A stretch of 64,000 nucleotides of DNA from Massospora cicadina (lineage: Eukaryota > Entomophthoromycota > Entomophthoromycetes > Entomophthorales > Entomophthoraceae). Made by a program: the position numbers and the translations under genes. The first letter of the stretch is position 1. Each line of letters starts with the position of its first letter. The stretch spans positions 62,001 through 126,000 of the forward strand of contig JAKSZP010000187.1 of the NCBI GenBank assembly GCA_022478985.1. The letters are read 5' to 3'. Positions 11,440 through 22,899 of the stretch are shown here, piece after piece. The notes beneath the pieces were generated by a model that did no database searches, had not been told where the DNA came from, and worked only from the letters and a program-made list of their open reading frames with translations.

Positions 11440-12367
11440 CATCTACACGAAATAGACCAATTTGTTTGTCTTACTAGCATCCATTACCCTTGCTTTGCTA
11501 CGGTGTCTATAGAATTTCAGATGATTCAAACTGATAAAAATAGATTTTATATTATAGTTAAGCAATAACCACTCGGTCAAATCTAACTGCTCAATCGAAT
11601 TACCAATAACCACTAACCACTCAAACAAAACTAACTCAACTAAACAAATCAACCAATAACTAATCATCCCAAAACTAAACCGTGTTCTATTGAATCGACC
11701 AAAAACCATCAACCACTCGGCCAAATAAAATAAACTTATTGAATCAATAGATAATACCAAACTGCTACCCGAAACATCTCACTATATTTAAAATCATTAA
11801 ATGTTTGTAACACGTCTTCCAAACTACTAATCAACTTCAACTAACTTGCTAAAAGTATTTTATTAATTAAGGGAACCAAATTGGGCAGGTTTTTTTAAAT
11901 TATATAAAGCTAACATCAAGATTCCTATGCTTCGCTACGGAGTTTAAACTTTATCAGATAATTTATATTGATAAATCACTAAACCGCTTAGCTAAAACTA
12001 TTGAACATATAAATCAACCAATCACCAACCGCCTCGTAAAACTAAACTTAACAAAATCGAAACAGCCAAAATCACCAACCAATTACTAATAACTAAAACC
12101 ATTGAATATACCAAATCAACCAATTTCCATCCGCTTCGTATTCGTAAAACAAATCTACGCTTATCGAAACAACCAAAACCATCAACGACTTACCAAACCA
12201 AATTTATCGAATCAACCAAGCACTAACTGCTTTATTAAAACCATTAAGCTTATTAATCAACCCAAAATCACCAATCGCTCGCCAAAACTATTTAAATTAA
12301 CGAATCAACCGAATATCAAACTTCTCAGCCGTAACAATATACCGATTTCCAACAAAAACATATAAGA
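11440..12367 (+). repeat. Degenerate minisatellite, unit about 40 bp
   Basis: Diverged copies of a unit built from the words AATCAACCAA, TCACCAACCGCT, CGCCAAAACTA and AACTTATTGAA recur through 11560-11760 and 11980-12360. Between them is AT-rich spacer, and a GCTTTGCTACGG-like word appears at 11493 and 11930. The strand is strongly C-rich and G-poor with preserved CG dinucleotides, unlike its surroundings. The array stops exactly where unit A of the large tandem array begins. The open frame at 12102-12365 is a by-product of the repeat. Confidence 0.65.
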
Positions 12368-12461
12368 CGAGTTCTCACTGGCACAGCCTCCATTCGGCCA
12401 CCAGCCATGCTGGTGACCTCTTTCCAGTATCTGTGCCGTAGCTATGCTCTGAGCCTCATTT

Positions 12462-12665
12462 ACCTTAAAAAGCTATCAATTGTGCCACTCGGACTAACAG
12501 CTTTGCTGTTGCCCTCGTGGCCTATGGGCTAGCTTATTAATAATAAAACATAACTGAGCAATACTCTAAGGTTCAAAATGTTTATGATAGTATGGTATAC
12601 TACCATAAAAATATCATTTGTGCCACTCAGACTAACAGCTTTGCTGTTGCCCTTGTGGCTGGGGA
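12462..12665. repeat. Alpha sub-repeats in unit A
   Basis: Two copies of a roughly 140-bp sub-repeat, each with ATCATTTGTGCCACT-like words followed by AACAGCTTTGCTGTT, a perfect 6-bp stem with a 3-base loop. Five or so copies occur in units B and C. Confidence 0.75.
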
Positions 12666-13639
12666 AATAATAGTATAACTTCAAATAAAAACTCTTTAAT
12701 ATAATTTAAGCTCACAAACTTAAATAAACTGAGTATATCAATAAAACTAAGTGCTTTAATGCAGATTAAAATATAATAAATAAGGTTATTTTAATTAAGT
12801 GATGTATAGTAGAAATTAAAGAAATAGATATCAGGATAAAGCAAACATTAAAAGAGCAAACACTTTAACATAGGTATAATAGAATAAAGGTAATATTCTC
12901 CAAAATTTATAATTATTATACTGATTAAATTATTAGACTATTAAAACCTGGAGAAAACTAAATATAATTTTAATTTGCCACGAATCTATCACTGCTCAAA
13001 ATAGGAATTCATATATTGATATATTATAGTAAATCAATTATAAAAAATCAAAACTTACCTTGATAATGATATTAGCAAATATTTAGGATGATAACAGCTT
13101 ATGGTGAAATCAAGATCAACAAAACTACTACTTTATATTAGATCAAATAAAAATATTAAAAAATTATTCTGATAATATTAGTAAACACAGAAAATTACAA
13201 TAGTTTATGCAGAAATCAAAATTAATAAAGTTACTAAAAATATTACCAAATAAGAAGCAAAACTCATTTAAAGAGATTTTTGCAATCATTTCAGATGATT
13301 GCAGATAATCATGCTGGAAATAAATATCTAGTGAAAAATAAGTATACTTGTTAAAAAAGTTACCTCAAAAAGATAACAATGAACAATTTAGATCATAGAT
13401 GATCATACTGAAAACAATCTTCTAATAAATTTAATAATTAATAGTTCTAGATAGTAAAATATAAGTAAAACCAATAAACAGCTTACCTTAAAATAAACTC
13501 AATACCACTCCTTAAATTTAAGAAAGTCACTGAGATCAAAAATCAAAAAACCATTAACTAAATTTAATTTTTATTGCTAAACTAATAGAAATAAATATTT
13601 AGTGAATATTTTTCTGAATAATCACAAACTAAAAAGTGC

Positions 13640-14480
13640 TTACTTTGCGTTAGAATTATAATTCTGCAATTTAAATCGGAATAGTAAAACAATAATCCAG
13701 TAAATGTTTTCTTAAACCTTTAAATAATTAAAAACTAAAAAGTGCTTATCTTTGCATTGAAATTATAATTATGCAACTTAAGTGCTGAGTAATAAAAACA
13801 TAAATCTAGATAATCTTTTTGCTAATTTTATATAATTATTATTTTATTCGAGGTGGGCCGACCTGGGGATGATACCGCACCGATTGAGGGGAAATCGAAT
13901 GAATGGGAAAGGAGGATAAAACCCGGAAAACCTCCATGCGCGGCGTATGATGGGCCAGGAACTCCATGGACCGCCTTTGCTATTCGCTATCTCGGTTCGG
14001 GGAATTTTATATAATTAAAAACTCTTAATATGCTGACCTATGCAATAAAATTATAAACCTAAAATTTAAGCGTGGATAATGGAAATGACGATCTAATAAA
14101 TGCTTTCCCAAATCCTAAATAACCAAAAACACAAAGTACTTACCTTTGCATCAAAATTACACTTCTGAAATTCAAGCAGGGGTAATCAAAACAATAATCT
14201 AATGAATGTTTCTAAATCTTAATTGCCTAAAAACTAAAAAGTACTTAACTTTGTAGTGAAATTATAGTTCTGTAGAATAAGTGAGGGTAATGAAAACATC
14301 TATCTAGAAATTCTTTTTACTAAATCTTAATATAGACTAAAAAGTGCTTACCTTCACATTAAATTTAAATTTTTTAGAATTTAAGTGAGGATAATGAAAA
14401 CAACTATCTAGAGAATCTTTTTTCTATATCATAAATAACCAAAAACTAAAAAGTGCTTACCTTTGAGTCAAGATTTAAAT
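13640..14480 (-). repeat. Array of 21-nt splice-bounded modules in unit A
   Basis: Seven or so modules recur every 100-130 bp. On the minus strand a module is a T-rich run ending CAG, a 21-nt block ending GCAAAG or similar, then GTAAGCAC or GTAAGTAC followed by TTTTTAG. The best copy is 14144-14164 (acceptor TTGAATTTCAG, donor GTAAGTACT). Others have lost the acceptor or donor by single changes (13740, 14335, 14445). The 21 nt can be read as seven codons, for example K-C-N-F-D-A-K or N-Y-N-F-N-A-K. Single modules at the matching place in B (18808-18828) and C (44767-44787) read N-Y-G-L-I-T-K. Function is unknown. Confidence 0.55.
13839..14002 (-). mobile_element. SINE, 5'-truncated copy (164 bp)
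   Basis: The insertion is flanked by the perfect 15-bp duplication AATTTTATATAATTA (13824-13838 and 14003-14017). On the minus strand its body is about 85-90 percent identical by eye to the SINE at 17589-17862 and ends CACCTCGAATAAAATAA, an A-rich tail. The tRNA-like head is missing, as expected from incomplete reverse transcription. It keeps about fifteen CG dinucleotides where the other copy mostly has TG or CA, which suggests a younger insertion. Confidence 0.85.
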
Positions 14481-15203
14481 TTAGCAATCTAAGTGGGGCT
14501 ATCATCCCTAAAATAATTAAGGCTTTGAACTATTTATATATTATAGTACTATATCTATCTATATATTAAAGGTTAGTTATACTTACCTAAAAACATGATA
14601 GCTATTTGCGCGTTATTATTGTTAAAAGCTTTATGGAATCAATTCACAATGATAACTAACAGAAAGCTCATCAGTGGAGCTTAAATTATATATTTTGTTT
14701 GGTTATAAATCATGGTTAAGTTTTAAATACTTTTATATAATTAAATTAAAGTTAAGAATTTTGATGTCAAATCATATATAAAATAAATAAGCTATTGGAG
14801 AATTGGAGAATCAATCTTACCTCAATTTTATGATACTCCAAAAATCTCAATTGGCTGTTCTTCCCCAGAGTGGAAGATAGTAAAGTTAAATTTAATTCAA
14901 TTTGCTCTACTAACAAAATCTCAAAATCCAACTGGCAACAGATAAGCTTCAAATCTCATATTTTTCTACTAAGCTATACCTAAATAGATTTACTTTTCAA
15001 CTCCAATGAATAATTTAGACTTAGCGTTGCTGATAGCAAATTAAAATATGATATCATGTTTTGCATCATTTAGCTGAAAAAAGCCCAAAACAACACCCCA
15101 AGCTTAGAGGGTAACCCCAGAAAATGCATGCAAATCTTACTTCCTAGCCCCATGGGTTGAAGATGAGCTTGCACCAGCACAGCTAAAGCTTTGCCTCCAC
15201 TAC

Positions 15204-16994
15204 TGTTAAGAGAGTGTCTGTAACTCTCTTGTTCCCAGAAAGGTGGTGTGGGATGCAAACCCACACTGCTAGGGAACTAGCCATTAGGAGAATGGAAAAC
15301 AAGGCACCTTGAACTGTGCCTGTACAAGAGTGGCCCAAGCCAAGGGTGTAGAGCGCAATATACAGTACCAGGTAAGCAAGAAACAACACAGCTTGAGTGG
15401 ACCTCAGAGGGGAGTCCATAATTAAGTGTAAATCAGTGTCAGTAGGCTTGGGTGCCTCAATCTGGAAGGGACTGGAGTGGCCCAAGGGAGCACCTGGAAT
15501 TTTTATAAATTGAGATAGGATGTAGTGGCTGACATATTTGGAGACCTCCTTGAAGAGGTCCACACACAAGTTCACCCAAGGAATAATAAGTAAACATAAA
15601 ATAATGGGTAAATTTATTCAAGAAAGTTGACCAACAAGGAATTGTCATGGTTGGATGACATTATAGTAGGAACTGATGCTAGAGATAAGGCTGGGTGACA
15701 GGAGGCCCAGAAGGTGAAACTTCAGGCTCTTCCTGACCTGAAACACACCTTAGATCAACGCTGGGTGCAAGCCAAGCATGCCCAGGTTGATACTAATGGG
15801 GTGCAAAACGCCCAGCCTCTTGTCTCAGCCCAGGCACTGAAACAAACGAATTACATTTTAAACAATTATGGTTTGATTTGCTTAGTTGGAAAGCAAGGGT
15901 TCAATCCCGCTCCAGCTATGAAATTTTAAGCTCAGGTAAAATACAGCCTCAATCAATTACTTGAGTGAAGGCACTTTCAGTGTATTTTATTAAAATGGAT
16001 GGAAGCATCTGTTTATTGGAGCATCAAGGCTTAGGCGCACTTCCACAGAACCTGAATTTCCCTGGCCCACTTTAGATATGTTTTTGTGACCAACATTCCT
16101 TGTTGATCAACTTTTCTTTAATAAATTTACCCGTTATTTTACCTTTTTTTACAATGGTTCCTTGGGTGAACATGATGGTGGACCTCTTCAGGGAGGTCTC
16201 CAACTATGTGGGCCACTACCTATTATCACCATTTACATGAATCCCAGGTGCTTTCTTGGGCCATTCAGGTCCCCTCCAGACTAATACACCCAAGATTACT
16301 CGCGCCAAGTTACCCTCAACTATGGACTCCCCGTTGGTGTCTACTCAAGTTGGGAGTTTTCTTACTTACCTGTTCTCACATGTGGTGCTTTACACCCTCG
16401 CCTGGGTTACCTTCTGCTCAAGCACCATTGTAGGTGCCTCATTCCCCATTCTCTTAACAGCTAGTTCCCTAGCAATGTGGGTTCACGCTCCACATCACTT
16501 TGCTGGGAACAAGAGAGTTACAGACACTCTCTTGACAAGAATGTTGGTTGTGAAAACATATTAAAAGTGGTTTGGGGTAATTAGGGTTCTGCAAAAGTGT
16601 GTCCAAGCCTTAACGCTCCAATAGAAAACTGCTTCCATCTGTTTTGGTAAATACACTGAAAGTGCCTTCACTTGAGTGATTGATTAAAGCTATATTCTAC
16701 CTGAGCACATGAGTTCATAACTCAAATGAGATTCAAACCCTCATTCTCCAATTAACTGAATTGAACCATCTTCATTCATTATGTAGATCGTTTGTTTCAG
16801 TGCCTGGGCTGAGATAAGGGGCAGAGCATTTTGCACCCCCTTAGTACCAACCTGGGCATGTTTTGCTTGCACCCAGCGTTGGTCTAAGGTGTGTTTCAGG
16901 TCAGAAAGAGCCTGAAGTTTCACCTTCTGGGCCTCCTGTCGCCCATCCTTATCTTTGGTGTTGGTTCCCACTATTAAGTTATCCAATCATGACA
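15204..16994 (-). mobile_element. Solo LTR, 893-bp family, copy 2 (split by copy 3)
   Basis: A minus-strand copy in two pieces (15204-15642 and 16538-16994). It starts TGTTAAGAGAG, ends ATCATGACA, and is flanked by ACTAC (15199-15203) and GCTAC (16995-16999), a 5-bp duplication with one change. The pieces sum to about 891 bp, the same as copy 1. Copy 3 of the same family sits in the middle in the opposite direction. The frame homologous to 1213-1746 is still open here (15183-15575), as is most of the first frame (16741-16986). Confidence 0.85.
15643..16537 (+). mobile_element. Solo LTR, 893-bp family, copy 3 (nested in copy 2)
   Basis: Starts TGTCATGG and ends CTTGACA (895 bp), flanked by GGAAT (15638-15642) and AGAAT (16538-16542). 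The flanks rejoin into the sequence found undisturbed in copies 1 and 3 near ACCAACATTCCTTG, which proves nesting about 457 bp into copy 2. The second frame is open at 16256-16564; upstream it needs one stop to be bridged. Confidence 0.88.
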
Positions 16995-16999
16995 GCTAC

Positions 17000-17560
17000 G
17001 CTCTGAGCCCCATTTACCTATAAAAAAACTATCATTTGTGCCACTCAGACTAACAGTTTCACTGTTGCCCTTGTGGCCTTTGAGCTATATTATTACTATA
17101 AAAATAAAACTCAAAGCATAGCTCTAAGGTTTAATAAACTAAGGTATTATAGTATAATACCATAAAAACTATCATCTGTGCCACCTGGGCCAACGGCTTT
17201 GCTGTTTCCCTCATGCCTGTGAACTAACTTATTATTATAAAATATAACTCTGACTATTGCTCTAGGGTCCAAATTACTAAAATTGTATAGTTTTATACCA
17301 TAAAAGCTATCATTTGTGCCACTCATATGATATAATACTATAAAAACTATTATTTGTTCCACTTGGACTTACAGCTTTGCTGTTGCCCTCATGACCCATG
17401 AGCTAACTTATTAATATTTTCCAAAACTTTGAGCAATGCACTAAAGTTCAAAACACTTATGATATAAGTTATAGTACCATAAAAACTATCAGTTGTGGCA
17501 CTCTGACTAACAAATTTACTATTGCCCTTGTAGCCAGGGAAATAGTAGTATAAATCCAAA
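17000..17560. repeat. Alpha sub-repeats in unit B
   Basis: About five copies (starting near 17023, 17163, 17305, 17342 and 17480) of a sub-repeat spaced roughly 40-140 bp apart. Each has AAAAACTATCATTTGTGCCA, then an AACAGCTTTGCTGTT-like hairpin and a GCCCTCATG-like end. The same five copies in the same order occur in unit C at 37998-38500. Confidence 0.8.
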
Positions 17561-17588
17561 TAATAAATTCTATACTTTAATTAAGCTT

Positions 17589-17862
17589 GTGGTAGAGTAG
17601 GGACCTCTACCGCTGCCTCCCCAAGTTCAATTCTGGTACTGGAACTTTGGGTAGGGGACAATTATGACTATGTTGGCGTTGCGCACCAATGCCCCAAACT
17701 GAGATAGCAAATAGCAAAGGCGGTCCATGGAGTTCCTGGCCTATCATACACCACGTGTGGAGGTTTTCTGGATTTTATCCTCCTCTCCCATTCATTCAAT
17801 TTCCCTTAATTGGTGCGGTATTGTCCCCAGGTTGGCCCACCTCAATTAAAATAAAATAAAAT
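17589..17862 (+). mobile_element. SINE, full-length copy with tRNA-like head
   Basis: A 274-bp insertion with the perfect 16-bp duplication TACTTTAATTAAGCTT (17573-17588 and 17863-17878). The head resembles a tRNA: GTGGTAGAGTAGG near A-box position and AAGTTCAATTCTGG at B-box position about 40 bp later, both degenerate. The 3' end is CACCTCAATT followed by AAAATAAAATAAAAT. Unit C keeps the empty site at about 38546-38565 with one copy of the target sequence. Most CG positions of the other copy are TG or CA here. Confidence 0.9.
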
Positions 17863-19229
17863 TACTTTAATTAAGCTTAAAAACTCAAGTAAACTGAGCA
17901 TAAGCAACATGATCAATTTCCTTAGTATATGTATATTATTTAGCCAAGAAAGCTGATAAAATTGAAGTATTTAAAGATTAATTTAATACATTTCAGTATA
18001 AGTCACCTATTAAAATTCAAACTCTTTTTAAAGTTATAAAAAACTAAAAGCAATATAAATAGTTTAATAAATGATATATCATTAATTATGTTTAAATTAT
18101 TTATAATATTAAAATTTGGGAAAAAACTCAAAATGATAAAATTTATTATCAAGATATCACTTCTTGCTAGTAACAAAATTATTCTAAAGTTATGCTTTAG
18201 TAGCTAGAAAAATAGTAAACCCTATCTAGATGATATTAGTAACTATATATGATAACAAATAGACTATAATGAAATCAAAAATAAAATTAGTAATTTATAT
18301 TAGCTCTTTTAGAAAGATTAAAACTTACCTTGAACCTAAAAAAATATAGTTAAAACAGATAGTTTAGACTGAGGTCAAAATTAATAACTTTACTAGAAAT
18401 ATTACCAAGCAGGAAGCAAACCTCACCTTAAAAAAGATGTTCATACCTATTTCAGATGATCAAAGATAGGTAAATTAAAAACATACCCACAAAAACTAAT
18501 TTTTTTACCACCAAAGGCTTACAGTGAAAAGATATTAATTATTTCAGATTTCAAATGGTCATACTGAAGTCAAGCAACTAGTAAAGCATCAAAATTAAAT
18601 GCTATAGTTTATAAAATAAGTAAACTATCAAAATTTACTTTAAAAAAGATTTCAATGACTACATCAGATTGTGGATTTTATACTGAAGCAAACATCTAGT
18701 AATTTAAAACATCAGTATCTACAGGTAATGAAAAATGAAAAATTATCAAAAGGCTTAAAACAAAATGAAATCAATTCAAATATCAGACCTAAAGTATTTA
18801 TGCTTACCTTGGTGATGAGACCATAGTTCTGAAATTTAATAAAAAAATCATTTATAATATTAAATAAGTTATTACTATTTAAACTTTTTACTTTATTATC
18901 ATGATGAGTAAAGTTAAAAGTTGTCTGACCTACCTATAAACATGATTGCTATTTATATATTGATAACATTGCTAAAAGCATCAAATAGTCAATCTATAGT
19001 ATAATAGTATTTCATACTTCAAACTCATCGTGTGGAGCTTGAATTTGATATGACTTTATTGGTTGAAATATGTGGGTAAGTTTTATAAAAAACTATAGAT
19101 TTATTTGAAATCTCAGGTATCAAATCATCTATAGAACTGTTAAGTATTTAGAATTATAATTTAAACTTAATTTTCTGGATGCTCCGGTTATCCCAGAAGG
19201 GTCTACATTAGAGTGAGGGTACATATTAT

Positions 19230-21290
19230 TAAATTACAACTAAAACTGTTTCTATCAGATTAGACTGGTTAGATAATAATAGGTCATATAATAGTAAAAT
19301 TTATCCAATTGGGTACAAAAATATAGGGTAAAACTCTTTATTTTAGTCTAAATTAAAGTTATTTTTAATCAGATTACTTTAGTTGACAACAATTACTTAC
19401 TATACTAATAGAATTTTCCATATGATTATATACAATATAATGTAATACTATAAATAATCAACTTAAACTAAACTATTTTTTATCAGATTAGATCTGTCAG
19501 GCAAACAGCAAGTAAGAATCAGACTGGCTTGCTAGCCCAGATGCCAGAGCACCTGAATGGCAAACCAGAATGCCAAAGGCACTGCTGATGGTTTGATGGA
19601 TATGAAACTGAGAAAGGATCTCACCAAGAACTGCCAATGAGCCAGAATCTCATATAGGCACATAATAAAATACCAGATGAGTATGGCCGTTAACCCCAAG
19701 GGGTGCGTGAGGGTCAGTGGAAAAGGTGGTTTATTTTTTGGCATGAAAACAAAGTTTTATGGAAAGGATTTTTAATGGGAAATTAGGAAAGAAAAATTGA
19801 CCAACAATTTTTCTCAGTCAGATGTGACTGATTAAATAATGGTCAATTTATAGGGGAAACAAGCCAGGATCAGGTCCCACAAGTTTGACCTAACTGAAAA
19901 ATTGTTTGGGAATGGGGAACAGATAATTTAACTGGAAACTGACATCAAAGAATTTGGTGGCAGGGCTTGTCACTGTTAGTTTGACCTCAAATGTCTGAAC
20001 TGAGGCTCAGATACATTTCTAACAGTTGGCGTGATGGCGTTTGACCTGACAAGCAGTGGGAATCCCCCAAGGCCACCCCACATAGGGGTGGGCCCATTTG
20101 GTTGGAAATGGGTTTGGGATGCCCAACCCACCCATGCCCAGTCGCTGGGCCATTTTTTAAGTCAGAGAGGTTACATCAGGTACAATGCCCAATTCGCCAG
20201 CAGGGAGCTTCAAACCCTTGTCAATGGTGTCCAATGCTGTTACCTGCGCATTGGGGATGATCCTTGACGATTTTGAGGGGGGTTGATTTTTTGATCATAG
20301 TGTTAACCAAATCAAAAACATTGGGCATTCTGAATGATGGGTCAGTCTTCATCCCTTTCTGACTACATGAAATCTGACTATTACTGACTCTCACTCAATT
20401 TTGGGTCAATTGATTTCATTTTGGCAATCTCAGTGCAGATGTCCCCAATTAACTGTATCAGTTCTACCAAGGTGAGCGTGGGCACCAGGGGAGGAATTCA
20501 AAGTGGAAGAGCTGTTACCCAGCGCTTGTCTACCATGTGGGCAAGGTCGCCCTGGGTAATGGGGGTACAACCATTCTCCTAGATACCTTTTTACTCAGGA
20601 ATAGTAAAAGGGCCCAATTAACAGCCAGGGGACGTTCCCCAGGACTTACAAGATCATTTAAATAACGTTAAAGCATCATGCACACTAATAAAATTTATCT
20701 GATTGGCTGCTTAAGTTATAGTTTAAAGCCTTGTACTTTATTTTAGATCAAAACTAAAGCCATCTTAATCAGATTAGATTGATTGAAGTTAAATCATTAT
20801 AAGTATAAAAATTTATCCAATCATCTGCATTTGATTTATTTTAAAGCTTTAAATATACATTAAAACTATTCTAATCAGATTAGATCAATTGATTATGTAA
20901 TTCATACTTTATAAATAAGATTTATCCAATTGGTTGAATTTATGTTTTTTTATAAAAAAAGTTAGATCAAAACTCACCATTTTTAATCAGAATAGATCAG
21001 TTAGGTTAAGTTAATCATCAAACATATATAATTACCCAATTGACTGCAATTGATATATTTTAAAGCTCTAAATTTTTATCAAAACTTACCATTTTAACAG
21101 AATTAATTCATCAACAAACTCTAAATTTAGATTAAACTTACCATTCTAATCAGATTAGATCAATTAGATTATATAAAACATCATAAAGTATAATTTTATC
21201 TGATTGGCTTCATTTAATTAGTTTTAAACTTGATTTTTAGAATCAGATTAGATCAATATATAAATAAAGTTATGCTATTGCATTAAAAAG
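19230..21290 (-). repeat. Beta sub-repeats in unit B
   Basis: Repeats with two constant words, TCTAATCAGATTAGATCAAT (inverted repeat around a central A) and ATCCAATTGGCTG. On the minus strand the second word reads CAG|CCAATTGG and the first ends AATG|GTAAGTTTT in good copies. The clean intron-like gap 21044-21089 is 46 nt, the same as 45849-45894 in unit C. Other copies have lost one of the two splice-like signals. The solo LTR at 19495 interrupts the array. Confidence 0.75.
19495..20650. mobile_element. Solo LTR of a second family (1156 bp)
   Basis: Starts TGTCAGGCAA and ends GGGACTTACA-type (GGACTTACA), flanked by the perfect 5-bp duplication AGATC (19490-19494 and 20651-20655). Unit C has the uninterrupted sequence CAGATTAGATCATTTAA at 45448-45464. 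The insert is markedly more GC-rich than its host. It has no polymerase motifs. Short open frames (20031-20267 plus; 19532-19744 minus) are not recognised. Either strand could be the sense strand because both ends fit TG...CA. Confidence 0.85.
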
Positions 21291-21738
21291 GGTAAATATG
21301 ATAGGTGGCATCAATCATATCTTTTGGAGAGGTAAAATTTTTATCTATGGTGAATCTATTTTATAATATAATTTTAATACATTTTATCTATTCTGTGGAG
21401 AATCTGCTTTAGTATATAATTTTAATATAATTAGTAATAGTTTTATCTGTGGAGAATCTAGTTTATAGTATAATATTAAATAAATTTATAAGCACTTTTA
21501 TTCATTATATTGGAAAATTAGATAATATAATTTATATATGGAGATTCCTATTTATAAATTTATAATTAGTAAATCTGATAGGCAGTATTATTTATGATTA
21601 TTGAAGAATTATTAAATAGATCTGACATGCAGTATCATTTATGATTATTGAAAAGTTGGAGAATATATTTTATATAGTGAGAATTTAGTTTATATATATA
21701 ATTTTCTTCAAATAATCCAAATATGTGATGGATTGGGG

Positions 21739-22873
21739 TGTTGTATTTTTGCCCATATTACCAGTCTGCTAGATTACCTGGTGTTGCTAGGGGAAAATTC
21801 CCAAGGCGAAGTGAATGGGAAATTGGTTGGCCCAAGTTTTGGAGGAACTACATTCAGGGGATTTTGGGATATTCACCTGGTCATATCTATCAGGGATCAA
21901 TCCAGATGAATACTTAATATCTCATTGGTGGAGTGGCTGACGAAATAAGGGCATCTGATAGTGATTAACTATCAGGTGTACCTATTGGGATCAGTCAGGT
22001 TTCATCACCAACTGATCAGGAATGAATAGTGAGTTGTGAGGCAGTGATGCCTCCTGCAACTAGCGAGTTGACCAGTTGGTGAAGTGACCTGCCATAATGG
22101 GTAATAAGTCTATTACCTAAGCAGGTCACTAGCAAATTATGGTTGGTTCACTTGGATCAAGAGGAAAACGTTGGGGACACGTTTTCTGACTCTTTACATT
22201 TGAGGTCTTGAGGATGTCCAACAACAGAATCCTAGCCAGGATAAGGAAGATCATTGCTGCCAAGATGAGGAAGGGTGATTCAATGGCAACAGCTGCCATT
22301 TCATCAAAGAGGTGTCAACTAAGAGTTAGACAGCCAAAGCCCCTACTATATAATTCCCTAGGATTCACTATAATAAAGACAGCATTTAGTAAAACAGTAT
22401 TATTAGTATTATTAGTAATTTTTTTAATTTAGTGTATAGATAGACTATCAGTATCCATTGTGAAGTTCCATCTCAAGGATATTATTGCTGAAAGCAATAA
22501 TTGGAAGACTCTCAGAGAGAAGAGTAGAGATCTGAGTGGGGATCTAGAGATAAAGGGAACCACAATCAGGGATAGCTGCTGACTGCATGTTGGGCTGAAA
22601 GAGAATGTCATCAGGGTATCTGGACGAAGATTGGGTGGATAGGAATATAGGGAATGAATCCCTATGAGTACAACTTATAGATATTTAATTGGAAGTACTG
22701 GCCAAAGCATTGGGCCTAATAATAGTTCAAACTCAACTATGGATAATAGTCTCCGATACTATTATCAGATAATATATTCTATACAACGCGAAGTGCATGA
22801 GGAAATTGAACCTGTGCAGTAAAAAGGTTACTGGGTTGACAACTGATATTCAATCCTTAAGTAACTTTTTACA
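21739..22873 (+). mobile_element. D 5' LTR
   Basis: Starts TGTTGTATTTTTGCCC and ends TAACTTTTTACA. It matches 29156-30304 over its length with scattered substitutions and small indels. A frame at 22208-22432 is also open in the 3' LTR (29630-29989) and starts MRMSNNRIL in both. It is basic (RIRKIIAAKMRKG) and is followed by a hydrophobic run (VLLVLLVIFLI). Whether it is translated is unknown. Confidence 0.9.
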
Positions 22874-22895
22874 AGTTGGTGCTCACTACAGGGGT
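22874..22895 (+). other. D primer-binding site
   Basis: AGTTGGTGCTCACTACAGGG follows the LTR end TTTTTACA. It carries the same TGGTGCTCACTACAGG as G1 and G3. Confidence 0.75.
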
Positions 22896-22899
22896 ATTT

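Larger units (their letters stand above)
12368..15163 (-). repeat. Tandem unit A of the 3.55-kb array
   Basis: First of three head-to-tail copies of an AT-rich unit. Its left edge (12368, CGAGTTCTCACTGGCACAG) matches the left edges of B and C and its right edge (15163, GTTGAAGA) matches theirs. Unit A is shorter (about 2.6 kb after removing its SINE) and more diverged. It lacks the block of TAATCAGATTAG repeats seen in B and C but has an expanded set of the 21-nt splice-bounded modules (13640-14480). The last 200 bp correspond to the 275-bp segment at 37658-37930 and 46480-46753. The minus orientation is chosen from the Helitron-like ends and splice motifs and is inferred. Confidence 0.7.

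Noticed and set aside
17589..17645. A tRNA gene
   Set aside because: A- and B-box-like words are present but the arms do not fold into a full cloverleaf. The segment is the head of an inserted SINE with a 16-bp TSD and A-rich tail.
19495..20650. A host gene in the GC-richer part of unit B
   Set aside because: The block has an exact 5-bp TSD, TG...CA ends and an empty site in unit C; its short frames show no domain.
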